Source: Andeanibacterium sp036384795 | Lineage (GTDB): Bacteria; Pseudomonadota; Alphaproteobacteria; Sphingomonadales; Sphingomonadaceae | Direction of reading: 5' to 3' | NCBI GenBank assembly: GCA_036384795.1 | Contig: DASVLP010000056.1 | Coordinates: forward strand, 10,867-74,866 | Length of the DNA: 64,000 nt | Shown: in pieces, positions 55,893 through 64,000 of the stretch | How the letters are laid out: each line of letters opens with the position of its first letter | Numbering within the stretch: the stretch's first letter is position 1 | Notes under the pieces: model-generated | Databases searched by the model: none | The model's input: only the letters and a program-made list of their open reading frames with translations | Told to the model about the DNA's origin: nothing | Translations under genes and position numbers: made by a program

Positions 55893-56503
55893 GCGAACCG
55901 AAAACCAACCGAGGGCCGGCTGAGGGCACGGCCGAGTTCCGGCGCGAGCTGGAGGCGGTGGTGCCGCACTTGCGCGCCTTCGCTCGCGGCTTGTGCGGCC
56001 GCGCCGACATGGCCGACGACCTGGTGCAGGAAACCTTGCTGAAGGCGTGGGCCGCGCGCGACCGGTTCGAGCCCGGCACCAGCATGCGTGCCTGGACTTT
56101 CGTGATCCTGCGCAATGCCTATCTCACCGACATGCGCCGCAGCCGGTTCCGCGGCGAGTATGACGAGACCGCGGCCGAACGCATCCTCACCGCACCGGCG
56201 GACCAGGAAGAGCCGATCCATCTCGCCGACCTCCACCGCGCGCTGCTGACGCTGCCGTCGGAACGACGCGAGGCGCTGCTGCTGGTCGGCGCGGGCGGAT
56301 TTTCTTACGAGGAAGCCGCGCAAATCTGCAATTGCGCGGTCGGCACGATCAAGAGCCGCGTCGGGCGCGCGCGCGCAACCCTGTCGCGGATGATCGACGA
56401 AGGCAACATCCCCCGGCGCAGCACTGACGATGCCGCCGCCCACCGCGCGATCCTGGAAGAACTCGACCAGGTCGCCGGGACGGGCAGGACCGCTACCGGT
56501 TGA
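55889..56503 (+). CDS. ecfG: General stress response ECF sigma factor EcfG
   Basis: This 204-residue ECF15-type sigma factor directs RNA polymerase to GGAAC-N16-CGTT promoters. Sigma2 contains LRAFARGLCGRADMADDLVQ, ETLLKAWAARDRFEPGTSMR and AWTFVILRNAYLTDMRRSRF. Sigma4 contains LPSERREALLLVGAGGFSYE, then EAAQICNCAVGTIKSRVGRA. It overlaps nepR by ATGA. A 32-residue tail after sigma4 is typical of the group. Confidence 0.96.
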   Translation: MSEPKTNRGPAEGTAEFRRELEAVVPHLRAFARGLCGRADMADDLVQETLLKAWAARDRFEPGTSMRAWTFVILRNAYLTDMRRSRFRGEYDETAAERILTAPADQEEPIHLADLHRALLTLPSERREALLLVGAGGFSYEEAAQICNCAVGTIKSRVGRARATLSRMIDEGNIPRRSTDDAAAHRAILEELDQVAGTGRTATG

Positions 56504-56569
56504 TCCCCGCTTGATCGCGCGGCCCTGCAGGTCGATGATACGTCGCCGCCCGGGCAAGGGGGAGCGTCG

Positions 56570-57781
56570 ATGAGTTCCGAACCGCATGAGATCGCCGGGC
56601 AGCAGGCGCGGGAGGTGCCGATTCCTCCCGCGGTTCCGCGCACTCGCACCCTGGCATTCGCGGCGCAGGAACTGCGGCTGATTTCCGCCCTGGTGCTGCT
56701 GCTGGCGATCGGGCTGGTGCTGGCCTTGCCGTTCGTCCTGTCGATCGGCTCGGTCGTGTTTCTGCCGCTGGTGTCGGCGATCGTGCTGTCGATCGTGCTG
56801 TCGCCGCTGGCCGACAAGCTATCGCACCTCGGCCTGCCGAACGTGCTCGCCTCGCTGCTGTCGCTGGTCGTGCTGATCGCGATCCTGGTGCTCGCGCTGC
56901 TGCTGATCCTGCGCCCCGCCATCGACATGTTCGACAGCTTTCCCGCGATGATCGCGAAAATCGGCGAGCAGTTCCGCCATCTGCGCAGCAGCCTGTCGTG
57001 GGTCAACCAGCTCAACGAACAGGTCACCAAGCTCACCGGCCCGGTCCAGGGGCAGAAAGTGGTGGTCGCGAGCCCATCGGTGATCGAGGAGCTGGCGTTC
57101 GCCACCCCGAGCGTCGTGGTCGAGGTGCTGCTGACTTTCCTGATGGCCTTCTTCATGATCGAATCGCGCGTGCGGATGCGCCACCGGCTGATGCACCACC
57201 ACTCGCCGATGGGCACGAGCATCAAGGCAATGCGGGTGATGCGCGACGTGCAGGATCGCGTCGCCGCCTATATCCTGACGGTCACGCTGGTGAATGTCGG
57301 GGTCGGCATAGTGGTGACGTTCGGCGCGTGGGCGATGGGCATGCAGGCGCCGATCATGTGGGGCGGGCTCGCCGCGCTGCTGAACTTTCTGCCTTACGTC
57401 GGGCCGCTGGCGATGATCTGCGTGCTGGCCCTGTTCGGCCTGGGCACCTCGGATTCGATGATCGAGGGGCTGATCCCGGCGTTCAGCTTCCTGTGCCTTC
57501 ACGCGGTCGAATCGAACGCGATCACCCCGTCGATCCTGGGCGCGCGGTTCACGATGAACCCGGTAATGATCCTGCTCGCGCTCAGCTATTTCTCGTGGAT
57601 CTGGGGCGTTCCCGGCGCCTTGCTTTCGGTGCCGATCCTGCTGACGCTGACCGCGATGATCGACCACCTCGGGCGGCCGAACCTCGTCGGCTTCCTGTTC
57701 GGCGAACCGTTGTTCACCAACAACCCGATGGAATTCGATGCGGCGGCGGCCCATCGCCACCCGCCGCATCCATCACCTTAG
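56570..57781 (+). CDS. AI-2E family transporter
   Basis: This 403-residue polytopic protein is of the AI-2E/PerM family with about eight helices: LVLLLAIGLVLALPFVLSIG, LSLVVLIAILVLALLLILRP, a cytoplasmic stretch, then VNVGVGIVVTFGAWAMGMQA. The hallmark PIMWGGLAALLNFLPYVGPL follows, then the final helices (MILLALSYFSWIWGVPGALL). Substrates of the family vary (signal molecules, Na+, others). It follows ecfG after 66 bases with AAGGGGGAG upstream and could be read through from the ecfG promoter. Confidence 0.9.
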   Translation: MSSEPHEIAGQQAREVPIPPAVPRTRTLAFAAQELRLISALVLLLAIGLVLALPFVLSIGSVVFLPLVSAIVLSIVLSPLADKLSHLGLPNVLASLLSLVVLIAILVLALLLILRPAIDMFDSFPAMIAKIGEQFRHLRSSLSWVNQLNEQVTKLTGPVQGQKVVVASPSVIEELAFATPSVVVEVLLTFLMAFFMIESRVRMRHRLMHHHSPMGTSIKAMRVMRDVQDRVAAYILTVTLVNVGVGIVVTFGAWAMGMQAPIMWGGLAALLNFLPYVGPLAMICVLALFGLGTSDSMIEGLIPAFSFLCLHAVESNAITPSILGARFTMNPVMILLALSYFSWIWGVPGALLSVPILLTLTAMIDHLGRPNLVGFLFGEPLFTNNPMEFDAAAAHRHPPHPSP

Positions 57782-57815
57782 CGCCCGAGCGCGGCCGGAT
57801 GCCGCGCACTCGCGG

Positions 57816-58424
57816 TCAGGCCGGGTATTGCCAGGCCGAGCCGCGGGCGAGGTTCTCGGCCGCGAAATCCCAGTTGAGCACGCCGATCGCCGCCTCGAGA
57901 TAGGCCGGCCGCAAGTTCTGCCGGTCGAGATAATAGGCATGCTCCCACAGGTCGATGACCAAGAGGGGGTTCATGTCGCCGTCGGCCAGCGTGTCGCCGT
58001 CGTGGGTCTGCTCGACCGAGAGGCCGCCGCCCTTGGCCGCGAGCCACACCCAACCCGACGCGAAATGCCCGGCGCCATCGGCCGCGAGCTTCTTCTTGAG
58101 CTCGTCGAGCGAACCGAACGAAGCGGTGATCGCCTCGGCCAGCGGGCCCGAAGGCTCGCTCGAGCTGGGGGACAGCGAGTGCCAGTAGAACCCATGGTTC
58201 CATGCCTGGCCGGCGTTGTTGAACAGCGGCTGGTTGCTGCCGCGCGCCGCGGCGACGACCTCGCGCAGCGGCTTGCCCTCGAGCTCGGTCCCTTCGATCA
58301 GCGAGTTGGTCTTGTCGACATAAGCCTTGTGGTGCTTGTCGTGATGGAAGCGCAGCGTCTCCGCCGAAATCGCCGGTTCGAGCGCGTCTTCGGAATAAGG
58401 CAGCGGGATCAGTTCGAAAGCCAT
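57816..58424 (-). CDS. sodB: Iron/manganese superoxide dismutase
   Basis: This 202-residue cytoplasmic enzyme converts superoxide to hydrogen peroxide and oxygen. Metal ligands are His27 (RFHHDKHH), His77 (AGQAWNHGFYW), Asp158 and His162 (LLVIDLWEHAYYLDRQN). The residues around AGQAWNHGFYWHSL fit the iron-type group better than the manganese type, though metal use cannot be proven. The start MAFELIPLP at 58424 has GAGGAG eight bases upstream, better placed than the ATG six bases before it. Confidence 0.96.
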   Translation of the reverse strand: MAFELIPLPYSEDALEPAISAETLRFHHDKHHKAYVDKTNSLIEGTELEGKPLREVVAAARGSNQPLFNNAGQAWNHGFYWHSLSPSSSEPSGPLAEAITASFGSLDELKKKLAADGAGHFASGWVWLAAKGGGLSVEQTHDGDTLADGDMNPLLVIDLWEHAYYLDRQNLRPAYLEAAIGVLNWDFAAENLARGSAWQYPA

Positions 58425-58610
58425 GTCCATCTCCTCGGTTTTGCCGGGTATCCGCCCCCAATAGCCAAAACCCGGCGGGCGAGAAGAAGTTTCGCGCTTG
58501 TCGGACGCAAATTTCGCTTTGCCCCGGACTTCTCCCGAACCCCCTTGCCTTCGGGGACCCGGGCGGCGCAAACACGCCGCGCAAATCCGCGTCACCGCAA
58601 GGGGTCTTCG

Positions 58611-59948
58611 ATGGGACGGACGTATTTCGGCACCGACGGCATCCGCGGCCGCGCGAATGCGGGGGTGCTGACCGCGGCGACCGCTATGAAGGTCGGCCAG
58701 GCCGCCGGCCGCCACTTCCTGCGCGGATCGCACAAGCACCGGGTGGTGATCGGCAAGGACACGCGGCTTTCGGGCTACATGATGGAGAACGCGCTGGTCG
58801 CCGGATTCACCAGCGTGGGCATGGACGTGATCCTGACCGGTCCGCTGCCGACGCCGGCGATCGCGATGCTGACCCGCGACATGCGCGCGGACCTTGGCGT
58901 GATGATCTCGGCGAGCCACAATCCGTTCGCCGACAACGGGATCAAATTGTTCGGGCCCGACGGGTTCAAATTGTCCGACGAGGCCGAGGCGGCGATCGAG
59001 CGGGCGATGGGCGAGGACATTCCGCTCGCCGAAGGCGGGGAGATCGGCCGGGCCCGCCGGATCGAAGATGCCCGCGGGCGCTACATCCACGCGATCAAGC
59101 ACTCGCTGCCCGACCTGGTGCGGCTCGACGGCCTGCGGATCGTGGTCGATTGCGCGAACGGCGCGGCTTATACCGTCGCGCCGTCGGCCTTCTGGGAACT
59201 GGGAGCGGAAGTCACCGCGATCGGCGTCGAGCCCAACGGCCTCAACATCAACGACGGGGTCGGCTCGACCTCGCTCGATGCGCTGAAGGCCAAGGTGATC
59301 GAGGAACGCGCCGACATCGGCATCGCGCTCGACGGCGATGCCGACCGGCTGATCGTGATCGACGAAAAAGGCCAGACGGTCGACGGTGACCAGATCATGG
59401 CGCTGATCGGCAGCCAATGGGCGGCGAGCGGCGCGCTCAAAGGCGGCGGCGTGGTCGCGACGGTGATGAGCAACCTCGGGCTCGAGCGGTATCTCGCCGG
59501 CCAAGGGCTGGGCCTCGTGCGCACCAAAGTCGGCGATCGCTACGTGCTCGAGGAAATGCGCCGGGCCGGCTACAACGTCGGCGGCGAGCAATCGGGTCAT
59601 ATGATCCTGCTCGACCACGCGACCACCGGCGACGGCTGCATCGCGGCGCTGCAAGTGCTCGGCGCACTGGTGCGATCGGGCAAGCGCGCGAGCGAGCTGC
59701 TGCATCTGTTCGACCGGGTGCCGCAACTGCTGCGCAACGTGCGCTTTGCCGGCGGCGCCCCGCTGGAGGATGCGCAGGTCAAGGCCGCGATCGCCGATGC
59801 CGAAGCCTCCCTCGACGGCAAGGGTCGGCTGGTGATCCGCCCCTCGGGCACGGAGCCGCTGATCCGGGTGATGGCCGAGGGCGACGACGAGCGCCAAGTC
59901 GAGCGCGCGGTCGCGCAGATCTGCGCGGCGGTCGAGGCGGCTGCGTGA
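58611..59948 (+). CDS. glmM: Phosphoglucosamine mutase GlmM
   Basis: This 445-residue enzyme isomerises glucosamine-6-phosphate to glucosamine-1-phosphate for peptidoglycan and LPS. The N-terminus is RTYFGTDGIRG, and the phosphoserine loop ISASHNPFADNGIK has Ser102 as phospho-carrier. The metal loop is DGDADRL, and the sugar-binding loop GGEQSGHMIL. The C-terminal phosphate loop is RPSGTEPLIRVMAEG. Length is normal. The stop overlaps the next start, so glmM, DUF1272 and thiD are one operon. Confidence 0.97.
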   Translation: MGRTYFGTDGIRGRANAGVLTAATAMKVGQAAGRHFLRGSHKHRVVIGKDTRLSGYMMENALVAGFTSVGMDVILTGPLPTPAIAMLTRDMRADLGVMISASHNPFADNGIKLFGPDGFKLSDEAEAAIERAMGEDIPLAEGGEIGRARRIEDARGRYIHAIKHSLPDLVRLDGLRIVVDCANGAAYTVAPSAFWELGAEVTAIGVEPNGLNINDGVGSTSLDALKAKVIEERADIGIALDGDADRLIVIDEKGQTVDGDQIMALIGSQWAASGALKGGGVVATVMSNLGLERYLAGQGLGLVRTKVGDRYVLEEMRRAGYNVGGEQSGHMILLDHATTGDGCIAALQVLGALVRSGKRASELLHLFDRVPQLLRNVRFAGGAPLEDAQVKAAIADAEASLDGKGRLVIRPSGTEPLIRVMAEGDDERQVERAVAQICAAVEAAA

Positions 59949-60175
59949 TGGCGCTCGAGATGCGCCCCGATTGCGAGCGTTGCGGCGCGGATCTTCCGGC
60001 CGAGGCATCCGGCGCTTTCATCTGCAGCTTCGAGTGCACGTTCTGCGCGCCGTGCGCCGAGGCATTGGACGATATCTGCTCCAATTGCGGCGGCGAATTG
60101 CTCGATCGGCCGACCCGCGCGAGACACTGGCACGAGAAGTATCCCCCCTCGACCGATCGTCGCTTCAAGGGATGA
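59948..60175 (+). CDS. DUF1272 zinc-ribbon-like protein
   Basis: This 75-residue protein starts MALEMRPDCERCGADLP. Cys pairs CERC, ICSFECTFCAPC and CSNCGGEL match the DUF1272 pattern and probably bind zinc. Function is unknown. It is translationally coupled to glmM (TGATG) and overlaps thiD by ATGA. Confidence 0.9.
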   Translation: MALEMRPDCERCGADLPAEASGAFICSFECTFCAPCAEALDDICSNCGGELLDRPTRARHWHEKYPPSTDRRFKG

Positions 60176-60960
60176 CCGCCCCGCCCCGCATTCTCGCGGT
60201 CGCCGGGTCGGACAGCTCGGGCGGCGCCGGAATCCAGGCCGATATCAAGACGATCACGCTGCTCGGCGGCTACGCGATGACGGCGATCACCGCGGTCACC
60301 GCGCAGAACACGCTCGGCGTGACCGCATTCGAGACGCTTTCGCCCGAAATGGTCGCGGCGCAGATCGACGCGTGCCTGTCGGACATCGGCGCCGATGCGG
60401 TGAAGATCGGCATGCTCGGCTCGCCGGGGATCGCGCGCGCCGTCGCGCAGCGGCTGGAGACGCTCGCCGGCCCGATCGTGTTCGACCCGGTGATGGTCGC
60501 GACGAGCGGTTCGGTGCTGGCGGATGCGGCGACGATCGCCGCGTTCGAGCCGCTGATGGAGCTCGCGACGCTGGTCACCCCCAACCTGCCCGAGCTCGCG
60601 GCGCTAACCGGACAGGCGGTCGGCACGATCGAGGAAATCGCCGCCGCCGCCGATTCGCTCGCCCAGCGCTACGGCTGCGCGGTGCTGGCCAAGGGCGGGC
60701 ACGGCGAAGGCACGCGGGTGACCGACGTATTGATCGACCCGCAGGCCCGCGCGGCATCGTTCGAGGACCAGCGGATCGATACCCGCCACACCCATGGCAC
60801 CGGCTGCACCCTGTCGAGCGCGATCGCCGTCCTGCTGGGCCACGGCCAGCCGCTCGAGCACGCGGTGCGGCTGGGGCGCAAGTACGTCCGCGCGGCGCTG
60901 ACGGCTGCGCCCGGCTTTGGCGCCGGAAGCGGGCCGCTGGGGCTTCCCGCCCGCAGCTAG
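60172..60960 (+). CDS. thiD: Hydroxymethylpyrimidine/phosphomethylpyrimidine kinase ThiD
   Basis: This 262-residue ribokinase-fold enzyme phosphorylates HMP twice in thiamine synthesis. Motifs are VAGSDSSGGAGIQADIKT at the N-terminus, AVKIGMLGS, VFDPVMVATSG, VLAKGGHGEGTRVTDVL and the anion-hole HTHGTGCTLSSAIA. Length is typical. No TPP riboswitch is expected because it lies third in the operon. The stop overlaps the convergent LOG gene by four bases. Confidence 0.96.
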   Translation: MTAPPRILAVAGSDSSGGAGIQADIKTITLLGGYAMTAITAVTAQNTLGVTAFETLSPEMVAAQIDACLSDIGADAVKIGMLGSPGIARAVAQRLETLAGPIVFDPVMVATSGSVLADAATIAAFEPLMELATLVTPNLPELAALTGQAVGTIEEIAAAADSLAQRYGCAVLAKGGHGEGTRVTDVLIDPQARAASFEDQRIDTRHTHGTGCTLSSAIAVLLGHGQPLEHAVRLGRKYVRAALTAAPGFGAGSGPLGLPARS

Positions 60961-61856
60961 AGCCCGTCCTGGGCCGGCTCTTCGATCTTGTAGAACCGCG
61001 CGATGTGCTCCCAGGCTTCCTCGGCGGTTTCGCACCAGCGGAACAATTCGAGGTCCTCGGGGCTGATCACCCCTTCCTCGGCCATCGCCTCGAAGTTGAT
61101 CACCCGGTCCCAGTATTCGCGGCCGAACAGCAGGATCGGGATCGGCTTCATCTTCTGGGTCTGGATCAGCGTCAGCGTTTCGAACAATTCGTCGCACGTG
61201 CCGTAGCCGCCGGGAAAGATCGCCAGCGCCCGCGCGCGGATCAGGAAGTGCATCTTGCGAAGCGCGAAATAGTGAAACCGGAACGAGAGGTACGGCGTCA
61301 CGTACGGGTTGGGCGATTGCTCGTGCGGCAGCACGATGTTGAGGCCGATCGATTCGGCGCCCGCGTCAGCCGCGCCTTTGTTCGCCGCTTCCATGATCGA
61401 GGGCCCACCGCCGGAGCAAACCACGAACTGGCGCTTGCCGTCTTCGACGATCGACTTCTCGCTGACGATGCGGGCGAGCTTGTAAGCCTCGTCGCAATAT
61501 TTCGCCTTGGCCGCGAGCCGCTCGACCACCTTGCGCTGCGGCTCCGGCAGGTCCTGCGCACCGTCGAGCGCGACCGCAGCCGCGTCGCTGGGCGGAATGC
61601 GGGCCGAACCGTAGAACACGATCGTCGAGCCGATCCGCGCCTCGTCCATCAGCATTTCGGGCTTCAGCAGCTCGAGCTGGAAGCGCACCGGGCGCAGTTC
61701 GTCGCGCAGGATGAAGTCCGCGTCGCGGAACGCCAAACGGTAGGCCGGGTGGCGGGTCTGCGGGGTGCTGGGCGCTTCCTTTTCGGCGAACCCCGCTTCC
61801 TGCTCGGCGCGGTAGAACCGGCGTTCGGTCAGCTCGCGTTCGTCTTCGGGGCTCAC
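60957..61856 (-). CDS. LOG family protein (TIGR00730)
   Basis: This 299-residue Rossmann-fold protein is of the lysine decarboxylase-like/LOG family, whose members are nucleoside-monophosphate phosphoribohydrolases (some make cytokinins). The signature FPGGYGTCDELFETLTLIQ contains the PGGxGTxxE motif. CSGGGPSIMEAANKGA is the nucleotide-binding part. It is longer than plant-type LOG, with an 80-residue N-terminal extension typical of the long proteobacterial group. The start is GTG, with GGAG 11 bases upstream. Confidence 0.9.
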   Translation of the reverse strand: MSPEDERELTERRFYRAEQEAGFAEKEAPSTPQTRHPAYRLAFRDADFILRDELRPVRFQLELLKPEMLMDEARIGSTIVFYGSARIPPSDAAAVALDGAQDLPEPQRKVVERLAAKAKYCDEAYKLARIVSEKSIVEDGKRQFVVCSGGGPSIMEAANKGAADAGAESIGLNIVLPHEQSPNPYVTPYLSFRFHYFALRKMHFLIRARALAIFPGGYGTCDELFETLTLIQTQKMKPIPILLFGREYWDRVINFEAMAEEGVISPEDLELFRWCETAEEAWEHIARFYKIEEPAQDGL

Positions 61857-61893
61857 GTGAAGGAATTCTCCATGGGCGGTGTGGCCAGGAGGC

Positions 61894-61967
61894 TGGATGC
61901 CCCGCGTGGATTCGAACCACGATTGACGGAGTCAGAGTCCGTAGTCTTACCATTAGACGACGGGGCA
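61894..61967 (-). tRNA. tRNA-Gln (CTG)
   Basis: The acceptor stem TGCCCCG/CGGGGCA is followed by discriminator T and an encoded CCA. The anticodon stem ACGGA/TCCGT encloses CTCTGAC, giving anticodon CTG (glutamine CAG). The TPsiC loop is TTCGAATCC. Confidence 0.96.
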
Positions 61968-62107
61968 GTGCGGGGCGTGCCTCTAGGGCGGCATCCGAGG
62001 GAGGTCAAGGCTCGCAGGGCCGTGCGCTTGCCCCGGCCGGGCCGGCGCGCTAAATTGACGCCAAGTACCCGCCTTCCCGGCGGGCAAAGCATAAGAAGGC
62101 ATGTGTT

Positions 62108-63247
62108 ATGGCGGACATCATTCCGCCGGAAATTCCGCGGCAGGCCGCGGACCATCCGGGGCCGGACGCGCGGCAAGACGCCGCCTCGGGGCCCCGACGC
62201 CGCGATCCGGTTCAGGCCTGGAATCCGGCGGCGCACCCCCGGCGCAACTGCTATGCGGCGATCGATCTCGGCACCAACAACTGCCGCCTGCTGATCGCGC
62301 GGCCGCAAGGCGTGAATTTCGTGGTGATCGACGCGTTCAGCCGCGTCGTGCGGCTGGGCGAAGGGCTCGCGCAGACCGGGCGGCTCAGCCAGGAGGCGAT
62401 GGACCGCGCGCTGGCGGCGCTGAGGATCTGCGCCGAGAAATTGAAGAAGCGCAACGTCCATCTCGCCCGCTCGGTGGCGACCGAGGCCTGCCGCCGCGCG
62501 GCGAACGGCGACGAGTTCATCGACCGCGTGCGCCGCGAAACCGGGATCGTGCTCGACGTGATCCCGGCGGAAGAAGAAGCGCGGCTGGCGGTGCTCGGCT
62601 GCCATATCCTGCTTGAGACCGGCACCGGCCCGGCGGTGATCTTCGACATCGGCGGTGGCTCGACCGAGCTGGTGCTGATCCGCCAGGATGGCCCGGTGCC
62701 GCAGATCGTCGACTGGGAAAGCGTGCCGTGGGGCGTGGTCTCGCTGACCGAGAGCTGCGGGCGCGACGAATCGAGCGCACAAGCGCGGGCGGCGCGCTAT
62801 GCCGAGATGCGCCGGCTGGTGGGCGCGAGCTTCGCTCCGTTTGCCCGGCGGGTCGCGGCGAGCCAGGGCCGCGGGCTGCGCCTGCTCGGCACCAGCGGCA
62901 CGGTGACCACGCTCGCCAGCATACACCTCGATCTGCCCCAGTACGACCGACGAGCGGTCGACGGCCTCACCGTGCCGGCCGAGGCGATGCGCGCGATCGC
63001 CGCGCGCCTCTCCACCCTCGCGCCCGCCGAGCGCCAGCAACTCCCGTGCATCGGCACCGAGCGCGCGGACCTGGTGGTGGCGGGTTGCGCGATCCTCGAA
63101 TCGATTCTCGACATCTGGCCCGCGCCCCAGCTCGGGGTCGCCGACCGCGGCATCCGCGAGGGCATCCTGCGCAGCCTGATGCAGGCCGACACCGACGGCG
63201 AGCTGGCCCGGGCCGAACTGCGGCGGATGCGGCAGGACCGCGGATGA
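62108..63247 (+). CDS. Ppx/GppA family exopolyphosphatase/pppGpp phosphatase
   Basis: This 379-residue sugar-kinase/actin-fold phosphatase has the phosphate-1 motif AAIDLGTNNCRLLIA at about residues 50-64. VRLGEGLAQTGRLSQEAM, SVATEACRRA and the phosphate-2 motif FDIGGGSTELVLI follow. It is shorter than E. coli Ppx or GppA because it lacks the C-terminal HD-like domain, as in many alphaproteobacteria. It may act on polyphosphate or pppGpp. The first 45 residues are disordered. The stop overlaps rlmE (ATGA). Confidence 0.93.
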   Translation: MADIIPPEIPRQAADHPGPDARQDAASGPRRRDPVQAWNPAAHPRRNCYAAIDLGTNNCRLLIARPQGVNFVVIDAFSRVVRLGEGLAQTGRLSQEAMDRALAALRICAEKLKKRNVHLARSVATEACRRAANGDEFIDRVRRETGIVLDVIPAEEEARLAVLGCHILLETGTGPAVIFDIGGGSTELVLIRQDGPVPQIVDWESVPWGVVSLTESCGRDESSAQARAARYAEMRRLVGASFAPFARRVAASQGRGLRLLGTSGTVTTLASIHLDLPQYDRRAVDGLTVPAEAMRAIAARLSTLAPAERQQLPCIGTERADLVVAGCAILESILDIWPAPQLGVADRGIREGILRSLMQADTDGELARAELRRMRQDRG

Positions 63248-63909
63248 CCCGCGGCGCCGGCGATCCGGGCAAGCGGGTGAGGAGCGCCAAAGGCCGGACC
63301 GCGTCGTCCACCCGCTGGCTCAACCGACAGCTCAACGATCCTTACGTCCGCCAGGCCAAGGCCGAAGGCTACCGCAGCCGCGCGGCCTACAAGCTGGCCG
63401 AGCTCGACGAGAAATTCGCCCTGTTGAAGGGCGCGCAGCGCGTGGTCGATCTGGGCATCGCGCCGGGCGGCTGGAGCCAGGTGGTGAGGAAGCGCGCGCC
63501 CCGCGCGGGCGTCGCGGGCATCGACCTGCTGCCGGTCGAGCCGATCGAGGGCGTCGCGATCCTGCAGATGGACTTCATGGCGGACGAAGCGCCGGACGCG
63601 CTGCTCGCGGCGCTGGGCGGACCGCCCGACCTGGTGCTGTCGGACATGGCGGCGAACACCGTCGGCCACAAGCAGACCGACCACTTGCGCACGATGGGCC
63701 TGGTCGAAACCGCAGCGCAATTCGCGATCGACAACCTCGCTGCGGGTGGCGGCTTCGTCGCCAAGGTGCTCGCCGGCGGCACCGACCCCGCGCTGCTCGC
63801 GCTGCTCAAGCGGCATTTCGCGAGCGTCAAACATGCCAAGCCTCCGGCGAGCCGCAAGGGCTCGTCCGAGTGGTACGTGATCGCGCAAGGATTCAAGGGA
63901 CAGCGGTGA
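63244..63909 (+). CDS. rlmE: 23S rRNA 2'-O-methyltransferase RlmE (FtsJ)
   Basis: This 221-residue SAM-dependent enzyme methylates U2552 of 23S rRNA. Motifs are SRAAYKLAEL (catalytic Lys), VVDLGIAPGGWSQVV (SAM site), VLSDMAANTVGHKQTDHLRT (Asp) and FVAKVLAGG (Lys). The Glu is in GSSEWYVIAQGFKG. The N-terminal 25 residues are basic. It is coupled to the phosphatase gene by an ATGA overlap. Confidence 0.96.
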   Translation: MTRGAGDPGKRVRSAKGRTASSTRWLNRQLNDPYVRQAKAEGYRSRAAYKLAELDEKFALLKGAQRVVDLGIAPGGWSQVVRKRAPRAGVAGIDLLPVEPIEGVAILQMDFMADEAPDALLAALGGPPDLVLSDMAANTVGHKQTDHLRTMGLVETAAQFAIDNLAAGGGFVAKVLAGGTDPALLALLKRHFASVKHAKPPASRKGSSEWYVIAQGFKGQR

Positions 63910-63946
63910 GGGGCCGCCGCGCGGCACCCTCCACACGATCGCCCCG

Positions 63947-64000
63947 ATGACGATTACTTCGCCGGACCGCCCGCGTTCGCGCCGGCCATCGAAGGCGCCG
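63947..64000 (+). CDS. Possible 5' end of a further gene (partial)
   Basis: An ATG at 63947 opens 18 codons (MTITSPDRPRSRRPSKAP) to the window edge. There is no clear ribosome-binding site, so this may be chance. The gap before it (63910-63946) holds nothing recognisable. Confidence 0.25.
   Translation, partial: MTITSPDRPRSRRPSKAP

Noticed and set aside
57816..60008. A 730-codon minus-strand frame that ends as superoxide dismutase
   Set aside because: Only the last 202 codons are real (sodB). The upstream part is antisense to glmM, so it is not a fusion protein.

Overview
The window is GC-rich, densely packed chromosomal DNA from an alphaproteobacterium, most likely a sphingomonad (Sphingomonadales). 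The evidence is a PhyR/NepR/EcfG general stress response locus with GGAAC-N16-CGTT promoters, NodT/MacAB-type efflux genes, TonB-dependent receptors, a DUF1134 (EipA-type) envelope protein, polyhydroxyalkanoate genes, and dispersed palindromic repeats of the kind common in this order. Genus was not determined. Four tRNA genes were found (Ser-GCT, Cys-GCA, Thr-CGT, Gln-CTG). There are no rRNA genes, CRISPR arrays or intact insertion sequences.

Layout. 1-12 kb is housekeeping: the end of a probable cytochrome bc1 chaperone, YceD, SSB, a Fur-box-linked feoAB pair, COQ9, an ankyrin protein, SCO1, a YcgN-type Cys-cluster protein, a YgjP-type peptidase, ribD-ribE, an aminotransferase and an EipA-like protein. 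12-21 kb holds tRNA-Ser, a tandem-PilZ protein and an exopolysaccharide cluster (export lipoprotein, Wzc-type tyrosine kinase, anchored protein, O-antigen ligase/polymerase, NusG paralogue, priming sugar transferase). 21.6-26.3 kb is a four-gene tripartite efflux operon (NodT, MacA-like, ATPase, permease).

26.6-37.6 kb is the main accessory region. It looks like a catabolic cluster for an unidentified organic substrate: GMC oxidoreductase, MarR regulator, thiamine-diphosphate enzyme, flavin monooxygenase, TonB-dependent receptor, SnoaL-like protein, FAD oxidoreductase, VOC-family protein and a remnant of a second TonB receptor. It is studded with three kinds of palindromic repeat and ends at tRNA-Cys. 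A frameshifted DUF2236 gene lies between tRNA-Cys and tRNA-Thr. Next to tRNA-Thr is a compositionally atypical TbpB-like lipoprotein gene, bracketed by a partial duplication of the tRNA 3' end, which suggests a roughly 2.2 kb inserted island.

41-52.7 kb carries an MFS aromatic-acid-type transporter, a winged-helix regulator, alaC, phaC and a phasin with a striking palindromic promoter, clpS, lptFG, a fatty acid desaturase and an acetyltransferase-like protein. 53-56.5 kb is the general stress response locus: phyR facing an HWE-type sensor kinase, then nepR-ecfG. Both EcfG-type promoters are visible, so the system appears self-activating. 56.5-64 kb returns to housekeeping: AI-2E transporter, superoxide dismutase, glmM-DUF1272-thiD, LOG-family protein, tRNA-Gln, ppx/gppA and rlmE.
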